A stretch of 64,000 nucleotides of DNA from Corydoras sp. C115 (Eukaryota; Chordata; Actinopteri; Siluriformes; Callichthyidae): the NCBI GenBank assembly GCA_019802505.1, contig JAFMOC010000031.1, forward strand, positions 2,786,001-2,850,000, read 5' to 3'. The number at the start of each line of letters is the position of its first letter. The stretch's first letter is position 1. A program made the position numbers and the translations under genes. The notes under the pieces were generated by a model. It saw nothing but the letters and a program-made list of their open reading frames with translations, was not told where the DNA came from and ran no database searches. Shown here piece by piece: positions 37,526 through 50,599 of the stretch.

Positions 37526-39247
37526 CATCTTTTAGTTATCTATTTAATGAAGACCTTTTCCATTAGTAGCATGGCAAAACAAAATTTTACACATAGAAGA
37601 ATAGTGAAGATGTTTTGTCACCAATTAATATGTTTGATTCGATGCTGTTGTTTCCTAAACCCAATATCTGTTAGTAGATGTTATTGTCCAAATCAGCAGG
37701 CAAACTGCCCAAATTGAAAATAATTATGAAAGTTATAGACCAATATCCTGGCAGTCCGAACTCACAGAGCTCCTCTGACCTTGTAGTCAGGGTAATAATA
37801 TGTTGCAGTGACAAGAGTGTGATGAAATGGATCAACAAAATAAAACCCCAAAAGACCTTTATTTCAAGTTTAATATGATGTGTGGGATGGTATATTGATT
37901 TCAGCGATGTGTTGGCACCTGTGATGAAACCCTTCATACTCTGACAGATCATGCAGTACAGCATATACAGTGGTCTCGGCAAACCTGACATCACAACTGG
38001 ACCACTACTGCCACACTGATAAAGATGCTATTGGATGTCAGTAAGCTGTGCTTCTCCTAACAAAAACGTGTGACATGCCTCATAATTGGAAACAAAAGCT
38101 GACTATTTGTACTGGGTAGAAACAGCTTTCTCTCTCAAAGGACTTCATAATTACTCAGAAATAGACAGGGAGAGAATGAGATAAAGAGAGAGAGAGAGAA
38201 AGTATTTAAATTTTAATCACCAAATTTGTTCTTTGTACTGCGCATAATTCCCTAACAAAACAAAAAGGCGAGCCAACGAAGTGCGTAGGACTGCAAAAGA
38301 CGGGAGTGATGCTTATGGCTTTTGATCTGGGAGCAGCAACATATTCATGTCAACAAATCACTGCGAATGCTCAGCAGCCGGTCAAAAATTAGAGCGCGAG
38401 CTAGACCCTAATATGTACAGGAGGCGGTGACTGATGTGACCTGTCAGATGGACAAGGATATTGATGTCACATCTGTAGCAGAGCAGCATGTCATGTCTGA
38501 CAATAAAATGCACTTTTGAAGATGCTACAGAAATGATCCCATCTATCAACAAAAAAAAAAAGAAAAAGGAAAGACTAACATTAAATATTTAAACATATAC
38601 CTTCGGACTGTCCATTTATAAGACACATAGATCTCAGATGACAAGACTACAGTAGGTGCCGCTGGCAGAGCGCAGTAGATGTTAAATGTTTCCACTAAAG
38701 CGTGAACTAGGAAATTTAATAGCTTGCATTTGCTAGGCCTTAAAAACCTCGGTATGCTCAAAATTAATATATATTTTTTAAATCACATAGCTGATAAACT
38801 ATTAATAAACAGATTTCTCTACCTAAAAGGATGGATTGGTATTTGCTGAACAATTACAAGATCTTCCCACACATCATTTAAAAGTAAAATCTATTTGCCT
38901 TTATTTGACATATTTAATGAAAGCTCAGGTTGGTGTGTCCGAAGGGATGTGTAAGCCTGAGTAAATACTAAGCATCAATAAGCTGTCAGTGAGGCAGAAA
39001 AGCTTTCTCCAACACCTCTTCACTGTGACACAGATTGGATTGCCTCATCAGCAGCCACTAAGCCATCTTTGCTCGTGGATTTATTGCCCTTGAATGACAT
39101 TGTTACTCAGGAAGACAAACACTACTGCTTGACAGTCTATCTCCAGACACAAACTAATGATCAACAAATTAATTAGCTAATTACTGTAGAACCACCAACT
39201 TACGTCTGTTTAACAGAATGGGGCAAAAGCCGAGAATCAATAAATAT

Positions 39248-39327
39248 CAGTCAAAAGTGTGGACACACTGCTTTCTTGCTCCATTGTCTATTTTCTCTTT
39301 TTTCCAGGTGTCCAAACTTTTGACTAG
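39248..39327 (+). mobile_element. 80-bp miniature element with terminal inverted repeats
   Basis: AGTCAAAAGTGTGGACAC at the left end and GTGTCCAAACTTTTGACT at the right end are reverse complements with one mismatch. The first 45 bases also match the start of the longer element at 35175 (TTCTTGCTCC after the terminal repeat), so this looks like an internally deleted derivative. Confidence 0.75.
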
Positions 39328-40229
39328 TATTGCACATGATTCTACCTTTTTTTTTTTTTTTTTTTTAATTGGTTCGCCTTAAGCAGGACTTGAATCTGCA
39401 TTTTAAAAAGACACTTTGGGATTTTGATTTAACAAGCCATTTTATAGTGTAATTTTTTCCTGAAGACAAAAATGATTAAACTCAATCCTGTATGTTAGAA
39501 AGCAATAACCTGTCACCAAAAAACTGCTATACAATGTATTCTTATGGGAAAATCATCTGTGTCAATGGATCATCAGCTTGTTTTTGCCACTGACAGCTTT
39601 ATAAAGTTTTTAACTGTAAGTGTCTGACAACATTGAAAGACTCTTCAAAGGTAGACATGTTACCTAAATAACAGTATATCCTCTCCTGAGATGTAACAAC
39701 TCTTTCAGATCAGGTGAGTTGATTACCGATGGGAGATGTCTTTTGGTTGACAGATTCTATGTCTGTAACGATCAGACACTTATAATAAAATCATGATCAT
39801 GTCAGAGGCAAAAAAAAGGTGTTTATGCACTATAAAACACAGAGGACTATAAATAAATGTAAGACTATAATACAGCCTCTCACTGATCTTAAAAACATCA
39901 CAACTTGTTTCATCACTGCTAACATATTTAACATAACTGTTGCTAGTTAACGATTTCCAGCATTAATACTTTTGAGATTGTAGCTCATTTATCTAACCTT
40001 GATAAAGCTGATGTTTGGGTCGGAAAAGTTAGATGGACCTCTGTTGTTTCTAACTTAAACCACAAAAAAAAAAAAATTTAATAAATAAAATGGTATCATA
40101 CCAGAGACTCAGGAGGACTCAGAAGGAACTTGTGGTAAAGAATTAGAATTGAAGTTGAAAATTCAGACTACATAATAATACTCAAATCCTGTGTCTGGAG
40201 TTAAATTACCTAAACGTTACTTTCCTAGC

Positions 40230-40300
40230 CATATTAGCACGGTGCACAAAACCACATCAGTGTCACTGTTGAGCTGATAATGGTCCAATGGTAGTCCTAA
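40230..40300 (-). repeat. MITE-like family fragment, reverse orientation
   Basis: CACATCAGTGTCACTG..GAGCTGATAATGGTCCA is the reverse complement of the CAGTGACACTGATGTG block at 35368-35384 and its surroundings. Confidence 0.55.
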
Positions 40301-42284
40301 ACTACATCACGTCAGAGGCTGTGATGTGTTGGTGCTTTTCTGCTGATGGACTGAGTAGCGGGCGGCTGACAAATCGAGGCAACCAAATAGCTCAGTCAGT
40401 AAATAAAACATTTTTCAATAAAATGCACACATATATTAAGCAAGCTTAATAAATTTGCCATTAGGAGTAAGCAGAAGGTAATAAACTGGAAACTGAGTAA
40501 ATAAAGATGCACTTAATAACGCTAAGTAAATTTTGTAAAGTGACATCTATAGGCCTGACCAAAAGAAATGGTCTGAACAAACAAAAATAAATCGATGCAT
40601 GGCATTCCATCTTTCTGTGATTAAAATATTAATTCTCTCACAGGGAGGGTTCTGTCAGAAGATCAGCCTAGATGAGAAAAAGTGATAAATTAATCAGAGT
40701 GCTTTCCAGTCTTCATTGCTCAGATGTGATATGGGGGCTTCTGTGCTGCATATCAGATTCATGTTTAAAGTACGGGTCAGTGACCTTGCCTCACCAAACC
40801 AGTGCTGTGAGAGCGCCATGCCATTGCCTGTAAGATGAATGTGAAGACAAGTGCATTTATTGGCGGGGCACATCAAAGAGAGGCAGAACATCTCAGTGAG
40901 CCATGGCACAGCGGCATGAACCAGACCTTTGATCATCTCAAGCTTTCTGATCATTAAAATATTAAATGAATTATTGATTAAAACAGTGGGGCTTATTGTG
41001 TTGTGTCTCTAGATCCCAATTTATTTCAACCTTGAGAACGATATTATCCTTGTATGAATTAATAAAAGTGTAAGGATCTTGGTCAGTGGGTCCTTCAACG
41101 GTGTCCTGAGATGTCGGTCAGGTGTTTTGCATGACATTACCGTTATGCATTCTAGCCAATTAAAAGCAAAGAGAAGGACAGGTTCTATCACTACTTTTAC
41201 AATAAAGGACTTTTTTCCACTTTGGTCTCTTGGTCTACTGGCGAGAATGTTCTAAAAATAAAAAATAGGCCCCACATCATACATGGTAAATTATATCTGG
41301 TCTTGAGATTCACTGTCATGTAAGAAAATAACGGAATGTATGGGAGCGAATGAGGGGCTATTCAGAAAGAGCAAATGATTCTGGCTACATTAGGCAATTT
41401 TACACAGAATTACAAGAGCACACAATAGGTACAACCTGTTCTGTTGTTCTGGGGCTGCTTAGACAGGAGTAATTTCACAACAACACCTAGTGCATGATTC
41501 AAATACAGATTTCAGTGCTAGTGAAATCCATGACAGAGCGATTTCAAGGTTTTGTTGCCAAGGTTTCACCTAAAACTGGAAAACTAATGAAACATAGATA
41601 CTGCAATAGGTCAAACATTATGTCAAACTAAGAATGCAATGGGCTGCCGAATATAACACAAACTTTATGCTCTATGCCATAATTGGAATGAAGACACCAG
41701 CAAACACAATAAAGTAGGCTGCTAAAACTTTCCAGTATGTCTTAAGAGTCTAATTTTATTGAACAACACTGTTATGAGACCTGGAACAAATGTGTTCTTA
41801 GTAGTTGTGCTGATTATTTTATTCCAGCAATGAATAATCACTTACTTCTGCTTTTAATACAACTATCTGAGGAGCATGCTGTTAGTAGCCATTAGCAGAG
41901 GTCAAATATTTGGCTTGGGTCATGCCCCCACCTTCTTGTTCAGTAGGAGCTTATTTAGGTCCTGTTGATTTCATAATAGTTGTAAAGTCATAGAATAAAT
42001 TAGGAGTTTGATAATAAATAAATAAATATAACAATGTTTACATAAAAAATAAAGTCCAGGTTGGGGTAACTATCCTGCAGGGGTGGAGGGGGTGGTGATG
42101 GAAGCATTGGGCTGGCAGTGAAGCCAGGTCGTATTTCTATCTGGTACCTAATGGGCTGCTCCTAAAGACTATATCAGCATTAATAGCCTGAGGCAGGGAA
42201 ACACCCCGAACATCCCAACAGTCTATAACATTCAACGCAAATAACAATTTAGCAGCACTCATTCATCTGCTACCTATTTTTTAG
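40301..42284. other. Unique intron sequence
   Basis: The stretch 40630-40960 is repeat-free and less AT-rich. Elsewhere it is AT-rich with A/T homopolymers. A G-rich run lies at 42079-42101. No exon is recognised. Confidence 0.35.
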
Positions 42285-42355
42285 ACCGTAGGAAGAAGTT
42301 GAAGCCTGGATTCAGGATCTTCATGTGGCAAGTGTGCTCACCAGTGCACCATCTC
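42285..42355 (-). repeat. Possible V-SINE head fragment, reverse orientation
   Basis: GCCTGGATTCAGGATCTTCATGTGGCAAGTGTGCTCACCAGTGCACC follows the reverse complement of a V-SINE head, with a degraded B box and A box. It is weak on its own. Confidence 0.4.
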
Positions 42356-43009
42356 AATTTTTTACTCAGCTGTGGCTGTGAAAATGGCCGTGACACTGGG
42401 AAAGACAAATCCATTGATGGAAAAACCTGTTTATTTAGTATAGTATAGTAAAGTGGTCATTAGTAAGCTTTTACTTATGTTTTTATATGTTTTTCATATG
42501 TATTAGCATTATTACTGAGCTGACAGTCTCCTCATCTTTTGGAGGTTTGAAGCTTATGGCAAGATTTTGAAGTGTTTGTTGAAAATTTGACCTATTTGTC
42601 AAACAGGCATGAAGGGGCCACTGATGTTGAATGAGTACTGACTTGCAATCAACGTCAAGTGTTTGTTTCAACCCTATTTTGTGAATAGCAAAGTAAAAGT
42701 AAAGGACAAAAAACTGATACCATAAAGCATTTTACTATTTAAAATGTATTTAGCTGCAGCATCAATAACATTACTCATCACAAGATTATATGGAATGCAC
42801 CTGCCTAAACATTTAACCATAATACACCTTCTTTGTACAATTATATGTTTACTAGCCCATTCTCGCCCATGGCTTGTGAAGACATTCAGCAAATGGTGTA
42901 AACATTAATCTTTGCGTAATTGGTCGCTTCTTAGTGGTTTTATTTGGAAAAGGTATGGTTATTTAACTGCACCATTGAAATAGCAATAACCAAAGTCAAA
43001 TCGCATTAG

Positions 43010-43122
43010 ACTCTTAAAGGGAATCACAAGTGACACACTGATTGGTTTATTGCACGTGATGCTCAAAACACATCAATGAATCATGTCATCACAATAGCAA
43101 AGACACACTGACATGCCCTAAA
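43010..43122. repeat. Dispersed MITE-like repeat, copy 2
   Basis: It matches 31207-31351 over CTCTTAAAGGGAATCACAAGTGACAC, CTGATTGGTTTATTGCAC, GTCATCACAATAGCAAAGACACACTGACATGCCCTAAAT. A segment of about 30 bp in the middle is deleted relative to copy 1. Confidence 0.85.
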
Positions 43123-43259
43123 TTGAAACGTGAAGAAAGAGAAAAATAAAGGCCCTTGAGATGCTTCTTTGTGGTTGTAAAGAGTATATAAACCCACATA
43201 GGGTCTTAAAGAGTAAATTTTTGTGATAATCAAAGCAATGGTGTGAATTTGGATTTGGA

Positions 43260-43306
43260 AACACACACACACACACACACACAAACATACATACATACAT
43301 ACACAC
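43260..43306. repeat. (CA)n followed by (CATA)n microsatellite
   Basis: Eleven or so CA units then about five CATA units. A compound repeat. Confidence 0.95.
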
Positions 43307-43309
43307 TTT

Positions 43310-45580
43310 TGACTTAATATATAAGATCAGGCAAGATAATGAATGTGATTGTGATTTCTAATCAAAGTCTATTCCTTAGCAATATTCAGCAATACTCATT
43401 ATAATCCTGCAGTCTGAATATTTTGATTGTTAGCTTCAACATTACAGTTGTTTTCAGTAAGTGACTATTGAAATCTGTAGACTTCCTAATCTATGTCCAG
43501 GTGCATTTACAGCTCAGTGCATTATACTGATGAATAGTCCATGCTGATGAGTTTTTGCACCTTCAGAAAGCATTGCTGTCTGAAGGTGTTTACAACTCCA
43601 GGCACCTGGTGTTCTTGCTTCCCAAGTTTTTTCCTGTCAACTCACTGTACTCTTCATTACAGATTAACATCCCATGCTCAGTTTTTTTCCCCCTACACAC
43701 ATGAATAAACATGGGCTCTGTGCTCATTAGCTAGCCATATGGCTGAGGTGTTTGCAACACTTGTGCTTTCCTGTGTACCGCTGTTGTTTTAAGATGTCCT
43801 TGCAGGTGTCACGGCCCTCCTGCAACGTCTACCCCGCAAATGCAACATTCACTTTAAAAGCTCATGGGACTACTTTTGCGCTGTTGTCCTTCAACTTCAA
43901 CTCACCCAGTCCCAAAGCTCTGTCTCTCTGGACCTAGAAAATTATAGATCACTTCGACTGCTGTATCTAGTTCCAACCATGAGCCTGGATCAGCACTGTT
44001 GATAGCAGGGCCAAGTTCAAACCATTGGGACCCCAAATCCCAGCTGCGATTTACAGCTTACATCCCAATAAAGCTGAGCACTGTGCTCGAATGGAATTCT
44101 TATTCATCTCAAAGCGGTCGTGAATGTAGGACAAGGCCTGTAATGAGCCTAACCTCCCTCGATAAGTGTCACTATGGACTGTCCCTAGCCGATGAATAAT
44201 GTTCCAGTGTTCAACCTTTCTAAAGGGAAAAAAAAAAACATACTCAAACTCATACACGATGCATCAAAAAGAAAGACTTGTTCTTTTTTGACCTAGTAAG
44301 CTATTGATCACTTCAAAAGCCAACTGGCAAAATTAGATCAATATCTCTAGTGGTAAATAGAGCAATGTCAAACAATCACATTTATAAATACGAATGAATG
44401 ACAATAGGCTTCACATGGGTCTATGGTTGTATTATTTTGTTCATCCTGATTAGCATCACTGATGAGTGCTGGAAATTATTCCAGGAAAAGAAAACTCAAA
44501 CAGGTCATGCAGAAGGACGCACTTTTACTCAGGATCGTATTATCTTGACCTACTGGTATGATTTTAAACTGTGAAAAGTGTTTGAAGCTTCTGAGACCTA
44601 GAGAGACAAAATCCACAGAAACAACCCTCCCAGCTCTGCTTACCACTACCAACTACCAAGTGCTAACTACCTTTATATTACAAACTATGTAATTAAACAA
44701 ACTATCAGGTTTATACTCAAAAACATTTTTAAAAGAGTCAGCTACACCCTGCTAAAGCTTCTGATTTGCACAATGGGGGTTTATGGGCTGTGATGCAGTT
44801 TTGTTCCTTGTTCCATAAGGCGATAAACTTTGTTGCTTCTTTTTGGAAAACTATGCGATTCCCTTGTCTTTCCATAAAACCGACCTTTATTTTAATAGCT
44901 TGACTAGAATTGAGAGCAAAGAAAGAGTCATTATCTGTGCCATGCACACAGGTTCAGCTAACTCCAATCACGACTGGGAGCTTTTTGGCAGCGAAAACAG
45001 CAGGAGTTCGGTGTGTTAAGGCTGTGAAATGACGGTCAAAAGCAAGCTGTCGTAGCAGCTTAGCCTTGCAGAACGACATGGCGGGCCCTGGACCTCCACC
45101 TCAGCTGTTAAGTAGAGGTGAGAGAATCTTGTGCCCTGCTATCAGACAGTTACCCACCGAGCCTTGTTTAGGAGCCCGCATTTGCTGATGTGAAATATGG
45201 GCCCAGCTTTCAGAGTGCAATAACTCGTTGCACCTAGAGCCGAGGAGGCACGCACCACCACCCACACGGCCAGACTCGGATAGACAGAGCATATGTGTGA
45301 ACACAGGCACATCACATGCAAATACTATAAATAGTTTGGAAAATGAAAGCTAATTTTGGAGAGCTGGTTCATCAGAATCCAGAAACCGCCATTGTGCCAT
45401 GTACTTTAATTACTTTCTTTTTCTTTTGTACAAAGCAGAATGTTTCAGTTTTCTGGTACGAGGAGAATTGTTTCGAGACGGAGGCTTATGGAAAAAGTTT
45501 TTTCATCACGGGGTATGCATTGGATCCTTGCTTAAATAAAATGATATGCTAAATAAAATGTCCTGATATAGTCTGTATTT
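43310..45580. other. Unique intron sequence; balanced patch 44990-45320
   Basis: No exon or known repeat is recognised. The stretch 44990-45320 is less AT-rich with several CpGs, and is a weak conserved-element candidate. An A run lies at 44228-44239. Confidence 0.35.
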
Positions 45581-45584
45581 CTAT

Positions 45585-45708
45585 GTGCGTTTGTTTGCCC
45601 AGCAATGAATTGGCGAACTGTCCTGGGTGTCCAAAACATTCTCCCCTGGATATGTATAGGATTAAGCGGTCAAGATAATGAGATGAAATGAGATAACCTA
45701 TTCATTTG
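45585..45708 (+). repeat. V-SINE 3' fragment
   Basis: TGCCCAGCAATGAATTGGCG, CTGTCCTGGGTGT, AACATTCTCCCCTGGAT and AGGATTAAGCGGTCAAGATAATGAGATG match the 3' half of the V-SINE at 58249-58552. The 5' half is missing, as is usual for target-primed insertion. Confidence 0.85.
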
Positions 45709-45965
45709 GTACATTCGGTCATTTCAGTTACATTGATCTGTGTTTAATTCAGCTTTTTTGGTTAAGACAGATTTACTTATCTGAGAGAAAAGCAATAGTC
45801 GAGCATATATCTATATAACCATAAATACATCTGAGCATAATACATTTTTGTAAAGGTCTCTTCTGCCATACTGGCCAGAGTGGCATGCTAATAGTATGAA
45901 CACATCAGCATTTGCTCTGGAGGATAGTAGTTTGTCAACTGGATGTGACTGGATCGAGAAGAAAG

Positions 45966-45988
45966 AAAAAAAAAAAAAAAAAAAAAAA
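45966..45988. repeat. Poly(A) tract
   Basis: 23 A residues after a GAAAGA start. No SINE body precedes it. Confidence 0.95.
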
Positions 45989-45999
45989 GGCAGCTTTTG

Positions 46000-48490
46000 C
46001 TGCATCAAGATCTATACGTGAGCAGAGGCTATATATTTTTATCCTGCCAGTGCTAGCTGGCGAAAATAGCACTAAGCACATCTGTATTGGTGAAAAGTCA
46101 CATAAATTCCAATCTGAGTGTTCTCATTCATGTTGCATGATCATAAATCAGAGTCATAATTAATCTAGGCGCAGATATGAAATAGACTGGAATAGGATTT
46201 TTTAAAAATGTGGTGTTTCCACACAAATTAAGGCAACATTGATCACCTAGATCACCTTAAGATATGTAATATCAAAACTGCAAAAATGGTGCCGAGTTTA
46301 TTCTTAACTATTTAAAGCAACTTGAGATCATTAAACATCTAAAGGCAGTATTTATTGATCTGACAGTAAAAAATAAATGTAAAATAAAAATGAATGCTAA
46401 AGAAATTAAATAAAAAATGTTAAAATTATTTTTATGTCAAGGAGAAGCCTGTATGACTAAGACATTTATTCATTAGTAATGTGCAGGGGAAAAAAAAAAA
46501 AAAAACAACTAATGTATTGGCCTCGGGTGTATGACAGTTTCTTGCCTTCATTGACTGTTTGATCCATGAGTTTCACAGAATGATAACAAGATCTTAGCTC
46601 TGGGACACTAGGAATAAAAACCACATCAGCAGCTCAACTGATGAGCTGATATGCATGATTAGATGTCCCTCTGACATGCAGAGATTCAAGATCGTATTGA
46701 GATGTCTGAAGGGGGAAATAAGTGGATTAGTTGAGTATCATTAGCATAGCAATGATGGGCAAAGCCATCTAACAACATGGCACCACCAAGGAATGGAAAG
46801 AAGAGGGTCCAGCACAGACACTTGTTGTTCTCCTAAAACACCTGCATGATCTAGATGTAGATTTAACCTGCATTCCCTAAAAAAAAAAAAACTTTGCGTC
46901 ACCAATACGTTAAAGCATGCTGCTAATTACAAAGGTTTGTACTATATAAATCCATTTACTGAATTCTGTACATTTTCTTTGAACACGCTTGATTGCCCAA
47001 CTGTCATTATATTGAAGTGACATCTCATTTAGCCAGCATGAGCCTTCTACATCATCTTATTACTATTAAGCGGCTTGTATTTCCCTGAACAATTCTTAGG
47101 CAGGCCGCGCTTAAAGACCCGTATTGATCCTCATGGTACACACCATCCCCTCATTTCATTACGCCTGGTGCTGTTAATTACTCCACACTCTAACCTTCCG
47201 GTGTTTCATTTAGACCGAGAAATTAGGTGAATTAAGAAAAAGTTGGGGGGAAAAAAAGCAAAAAGCCTGACAGTGTAAAACCCTGTACTGCTGGTGTCAA
47301 TTCCCAAGTGGCACAATAATTAAAAAAAGTTCATCACATCCCATTCCCTTTGCTCATCACATTATGCAGAGGTTGGGCCTGCCTGTAATAGTTCCGGAGA
47401 ATTCATTTAGGAAATTAGACTGCTTTGATTTGGATATTCATCAAGAGAACGTTCACATGTTTGCACGGAAATTTGTGTCTCTTTAATGGCAGCTTTGTTT
47501 TCAAAACATAATAAAATATGAAAGGGATTACTGTATACAGGTCCTGTCTGAATAATGTCTTCATGTTGTCTATGATGATCTAGACATTTGCAACCATAAC
47601 ATTAATGCTGATGATAAGTTCGTTCTAATTGATTTGAGATGCCCAGGAGTGTTGAGTAGTGTGTTTCATAAGGAGGTGAACTGATTTATTATTTGATTTA
47701 ATTATGTATTAAAATTCAATTAGGTATGCTTTCAACTAGAACTGCCAGAACCTTGATTAAATGTGAGCCATTTTTTTTGTTTTACTATTCACATTTCTTT
47801 TACAAATGGTCAGAAAACAACCTGGACAACAATCACGTAACATTATTTCATTGCAATAGGATCAGCTGGAAGGCAAAGCCTAGAGGTAATAGTACCTCAA
47901 AAAGAACTAGCATGCAAAATAAAATAGTTTTGACAACAACGTCAAAACTATGTAAAAGAATAGCTGTGATTGGCTAAATTTGCTTTGATGATGCAGAATC
48001 AGGTTGCTGCCATCCCTAACATTTCAAAAACTGTGGTTTATAAGAAGAAGGTCAAGCATCAGACATTGTGACAAAGAAAGCTACAGACTGGCAGAGGGTG
48101 AAAGAAAAAACTTGAAGTGTTTTTATGAATGTTACATGAGTAAATTTAATTGCATTGATGCTGGGACAAAGGACTCTTGAGTTGAGTTTCAATGGCATGT
48201 AGTGAGGAGGACTATAGAGTAGAACATGACCATGACAATTCCGGCTGAAATTATTTGTAAAAAGAAAAAATAGCTACTGCTGGGATGTGAGTCAAGAACT
48301 GAAAGCAGAGAATCTGAAAGGAATGTGATTAACCTGAGAAAACTGAAACTCTCTCAATGACACACACAAATGGTTTGTATTCCCGTGTACTTAAAAATAA
48401 ACTAATTGTGGAAAGAATAATGAAAATTTTATTAGGCTTGACTTTATTGAACTAATTTCTAAAAATTTATAATTTAGTCTAGTGAGTTAA
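46000..48490. other. AT-rich unique intron sequence
   Basis: Short A runs occur near 46489-46504 and 46879-46891. The stretch 46990-47420 is less AT-rich and repeat-free. No exon or repeat family is recognised. Confidence 0.4.
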
Positions 48491-48496
48491 GACCAG

Positions 48497-48815
48497 TGAT
48501 GGCAAGGTCTGTAGTGGTTAGCACTTTCTACAATTAGCACTGGGAATCCAGGTTCGAATCCTGTTCTGAGTGAAGTTTGCATGTACTCCCTGTGTGGATT
48601 TTCACTGCGTTCTCCGGACTCAAATTAAATTGCCTCTATTTAAATTGCCCCTTTATAGTGTGCGTGTTTGTGCAAATAAGTGTGCCCAATGATGGACTGG
48701 CGCCCTGCTTTGGGTGTATCTGGCCAGCGCACAAAACGTTTTCCCCGGGATGGGCATGGGCAACCCCCCTTGTGACACTAGTAGAGGATTAAGTGAAGTT
48801 AATGAGATGAAATGA
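48497..48815 (+). mobile_element. V-SINE copy, nearly full length, diverged
   Basis: Head GTAGTGGTTAGCAC, B box GGTTCGAATCC, central block AAGTTTGCATGTACTCCCTGTGTGG with a deletion before TTCTCCGGACTC, then GTGTGCCCAATGATGGACTGGCGCCCTG, GGGTGTATCTGGCCAGCGC, CCCGGGATGGGCATGGG and a tail GGATTAAGTGAAGTTAATGAGATG. It is older than the copies at 58 and 61 kb. Confidence 0.9.
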
Positions 48816-49212
48816 TGAGCATTAACACTGTTTACATTCATTTGCATTGCTTTGAATAAATAATGATGGTAAAAAGTCCCGGATCACAGGTATTATAACA
48901 ATAAACACTGTGAGATCATTTGAAAAGCTTTACAAATCGAGATTTCAAAGGTAATATCACTTTTGTGCCACCATACTTCCTTCTTAACTCAAAATCTTTT
49001 TTCTTCTACTTTGTTGTACTACTTTATTTTGTATTGTTGTATTATGAGAAAGATCTCATATGGCGTTTCTAAATAAGGACAGATTTTTGACAATGCAGAA
49101 ACACACAGTGCAGCAGCATCCAGTGTGAATCCTCCTTTAAATTAAATTCTCACTTGAGGAGAAGATGGAGTTTGAAATAAACCTTTTATAAAGTTATGTT
49201 ATAGCTATGAGT

Positions 49213-49233
49213 AAAAAAAAAAAAAAAAAAAAA
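49213..49233. repeat. Poly(A) tract
   Basis: About 21 A residues. Confidence 0.95.
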
Positions 49234-49893
49234 GTTATTGCTGTGCTCAAGATCAGAGACGCTCGCTGCCCTCTATGCTTCTTAGAACCTCTTATCAAAG
49301 TTAAAGTCAGACCTTGTTTTATACATGGTGCTGATTTCTCCCAGCAAACACCTGGTTGATGTCATTTCTGCACAATGGCTAAGGAGAAAGTCTGGAGGTC
49401 AGGAACCACACAAGTGGGAAAGGGGGTGGGCAAGTGTGGGAGGAGGGAAGCTCAATCCTGCCTCAACCTTCAGCTCTTGTTTCTTTCACATGACATTTAA
49501 ATTGTTAATGGGCTAGATCTTCCTCTTATCGAATGACCTGACACTTTTGTTCATTGAGAGTGGCACTGGGCATTGTCTTCACTTGATAATGTGAAAAGCC
49601 CACTGTATTAAGGCTCATGTTGGAACGAGAGGAGGATCACTTATCACTGTCACTTAGACCTTGTCTGGCAAACAAGCCACCTGATGGGGACACTGATTAA
49701 TGGTGCTGGATAACTTTGTGAGCGCAGCAAGAGCACCACACAGGTTCACATTTAGGACCACACATGGATTCAGATGTTTGCTGCAGGTGTCTCGTTTAGG
49801 ATCCAGGAATTAAATTTAGTCTGCGTGTATCATACATAGCACCCGGATTTCAAAATTCATTTGCAGGTTTTCTACAGAAATGTATTTATTGAG

Positions 49894-50263
49894 CAGTGGT
49901 TCTCAAAGTGGGGTTCAGGACCCCTGGGGAGTCAGCGATCCCAGACCACAGGCTCCTAAAAAGGATTTTATAAAGTCATGTGGAATTTACAAAAGTATAT
50001 CATTTACCTACATAACAAATAAGAAAGATTAATGATACAAGTTAATATTATAAAAAATAGTAGCTGAAAATACATTTCTTGTTTCTAGATAACAAAAGTT
50101 GCTCAGCGTCCGACTGTGTTTCTTGCTGCTTCTTGCCAAGTGCTCACGGGTTTGCAAAATAATCAGTTTTTAAAGAGAATGTGAAGAACCAAGGGGGTTC
50201 TCAGGTTATTTTTTCAATGTTTAAGGGCCCTTTGTGAAAAAAAAAGTTGGAGAAACCCTGCTG
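49894..50263. mobile_element. hAT-like miniature inverted-repeat element
   Basis: The left end CAGTGGTTCTCAAAGTGGGGTTC and the reverse complement of the right end (CAGCAGGGTTTCTCCAACTTTTTTTTTC) have the CAG-start, TTCTC-containing form of hAT terminal repeats. The left end also matches the widespread TGGTTCTCAA..GGGGTC..GGACCCCTGGGG type. About 370 bp, no coding capacity. A perfect 8-bp target duplication is not visible (TACAGAAA on the left at a distance, TACAGAAT on the right). Confidence 0.6.
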
Positions 50264-50524
50264 TACAGAATATTAAATTGCATTGTGTATAGATTTGCAA
50301 ATATGAAACTTTAATCTCTGTCAAAAACTGACATAAAAACAGTTTTTCTCATCAGTCCAGGAATAAAAATAAGCAATATCACCCAAGTGCCCTGCATCTT
50401 TGAAGGTAAAAAATATAGGAACATGGTTAAAAACTCATACTGGCGGTTTTACAACTTTATGACTATGATATATAGCTTTGGCATGTACTAAAATAAATAG
50501 TCTCATGGGTTCCTGCTCTAACAC

Positions 50525-50591
50525 AAAACCTCAGGTGTCAATAAAAACAATACCTCAGGTGTCAATAAAAACAAAACCTCAGGTGTCCATA
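50525..50591 (+). repeat. 24-bp tandem repeat, about 2.7 copies
   Basis: CTCAGGTGTCAATAAAAACAA-type units place CAGGTGTC at 50532, 50556 and 50580, exactly 24 bp apart. The first two units are nearly identical and the third is partial. Each unit carries a CAGGTG E-box overlapping an AGGTGT T-box half-site. Confidence 0.95.
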
Positions 50592-50599
50592 ATTGTGTC

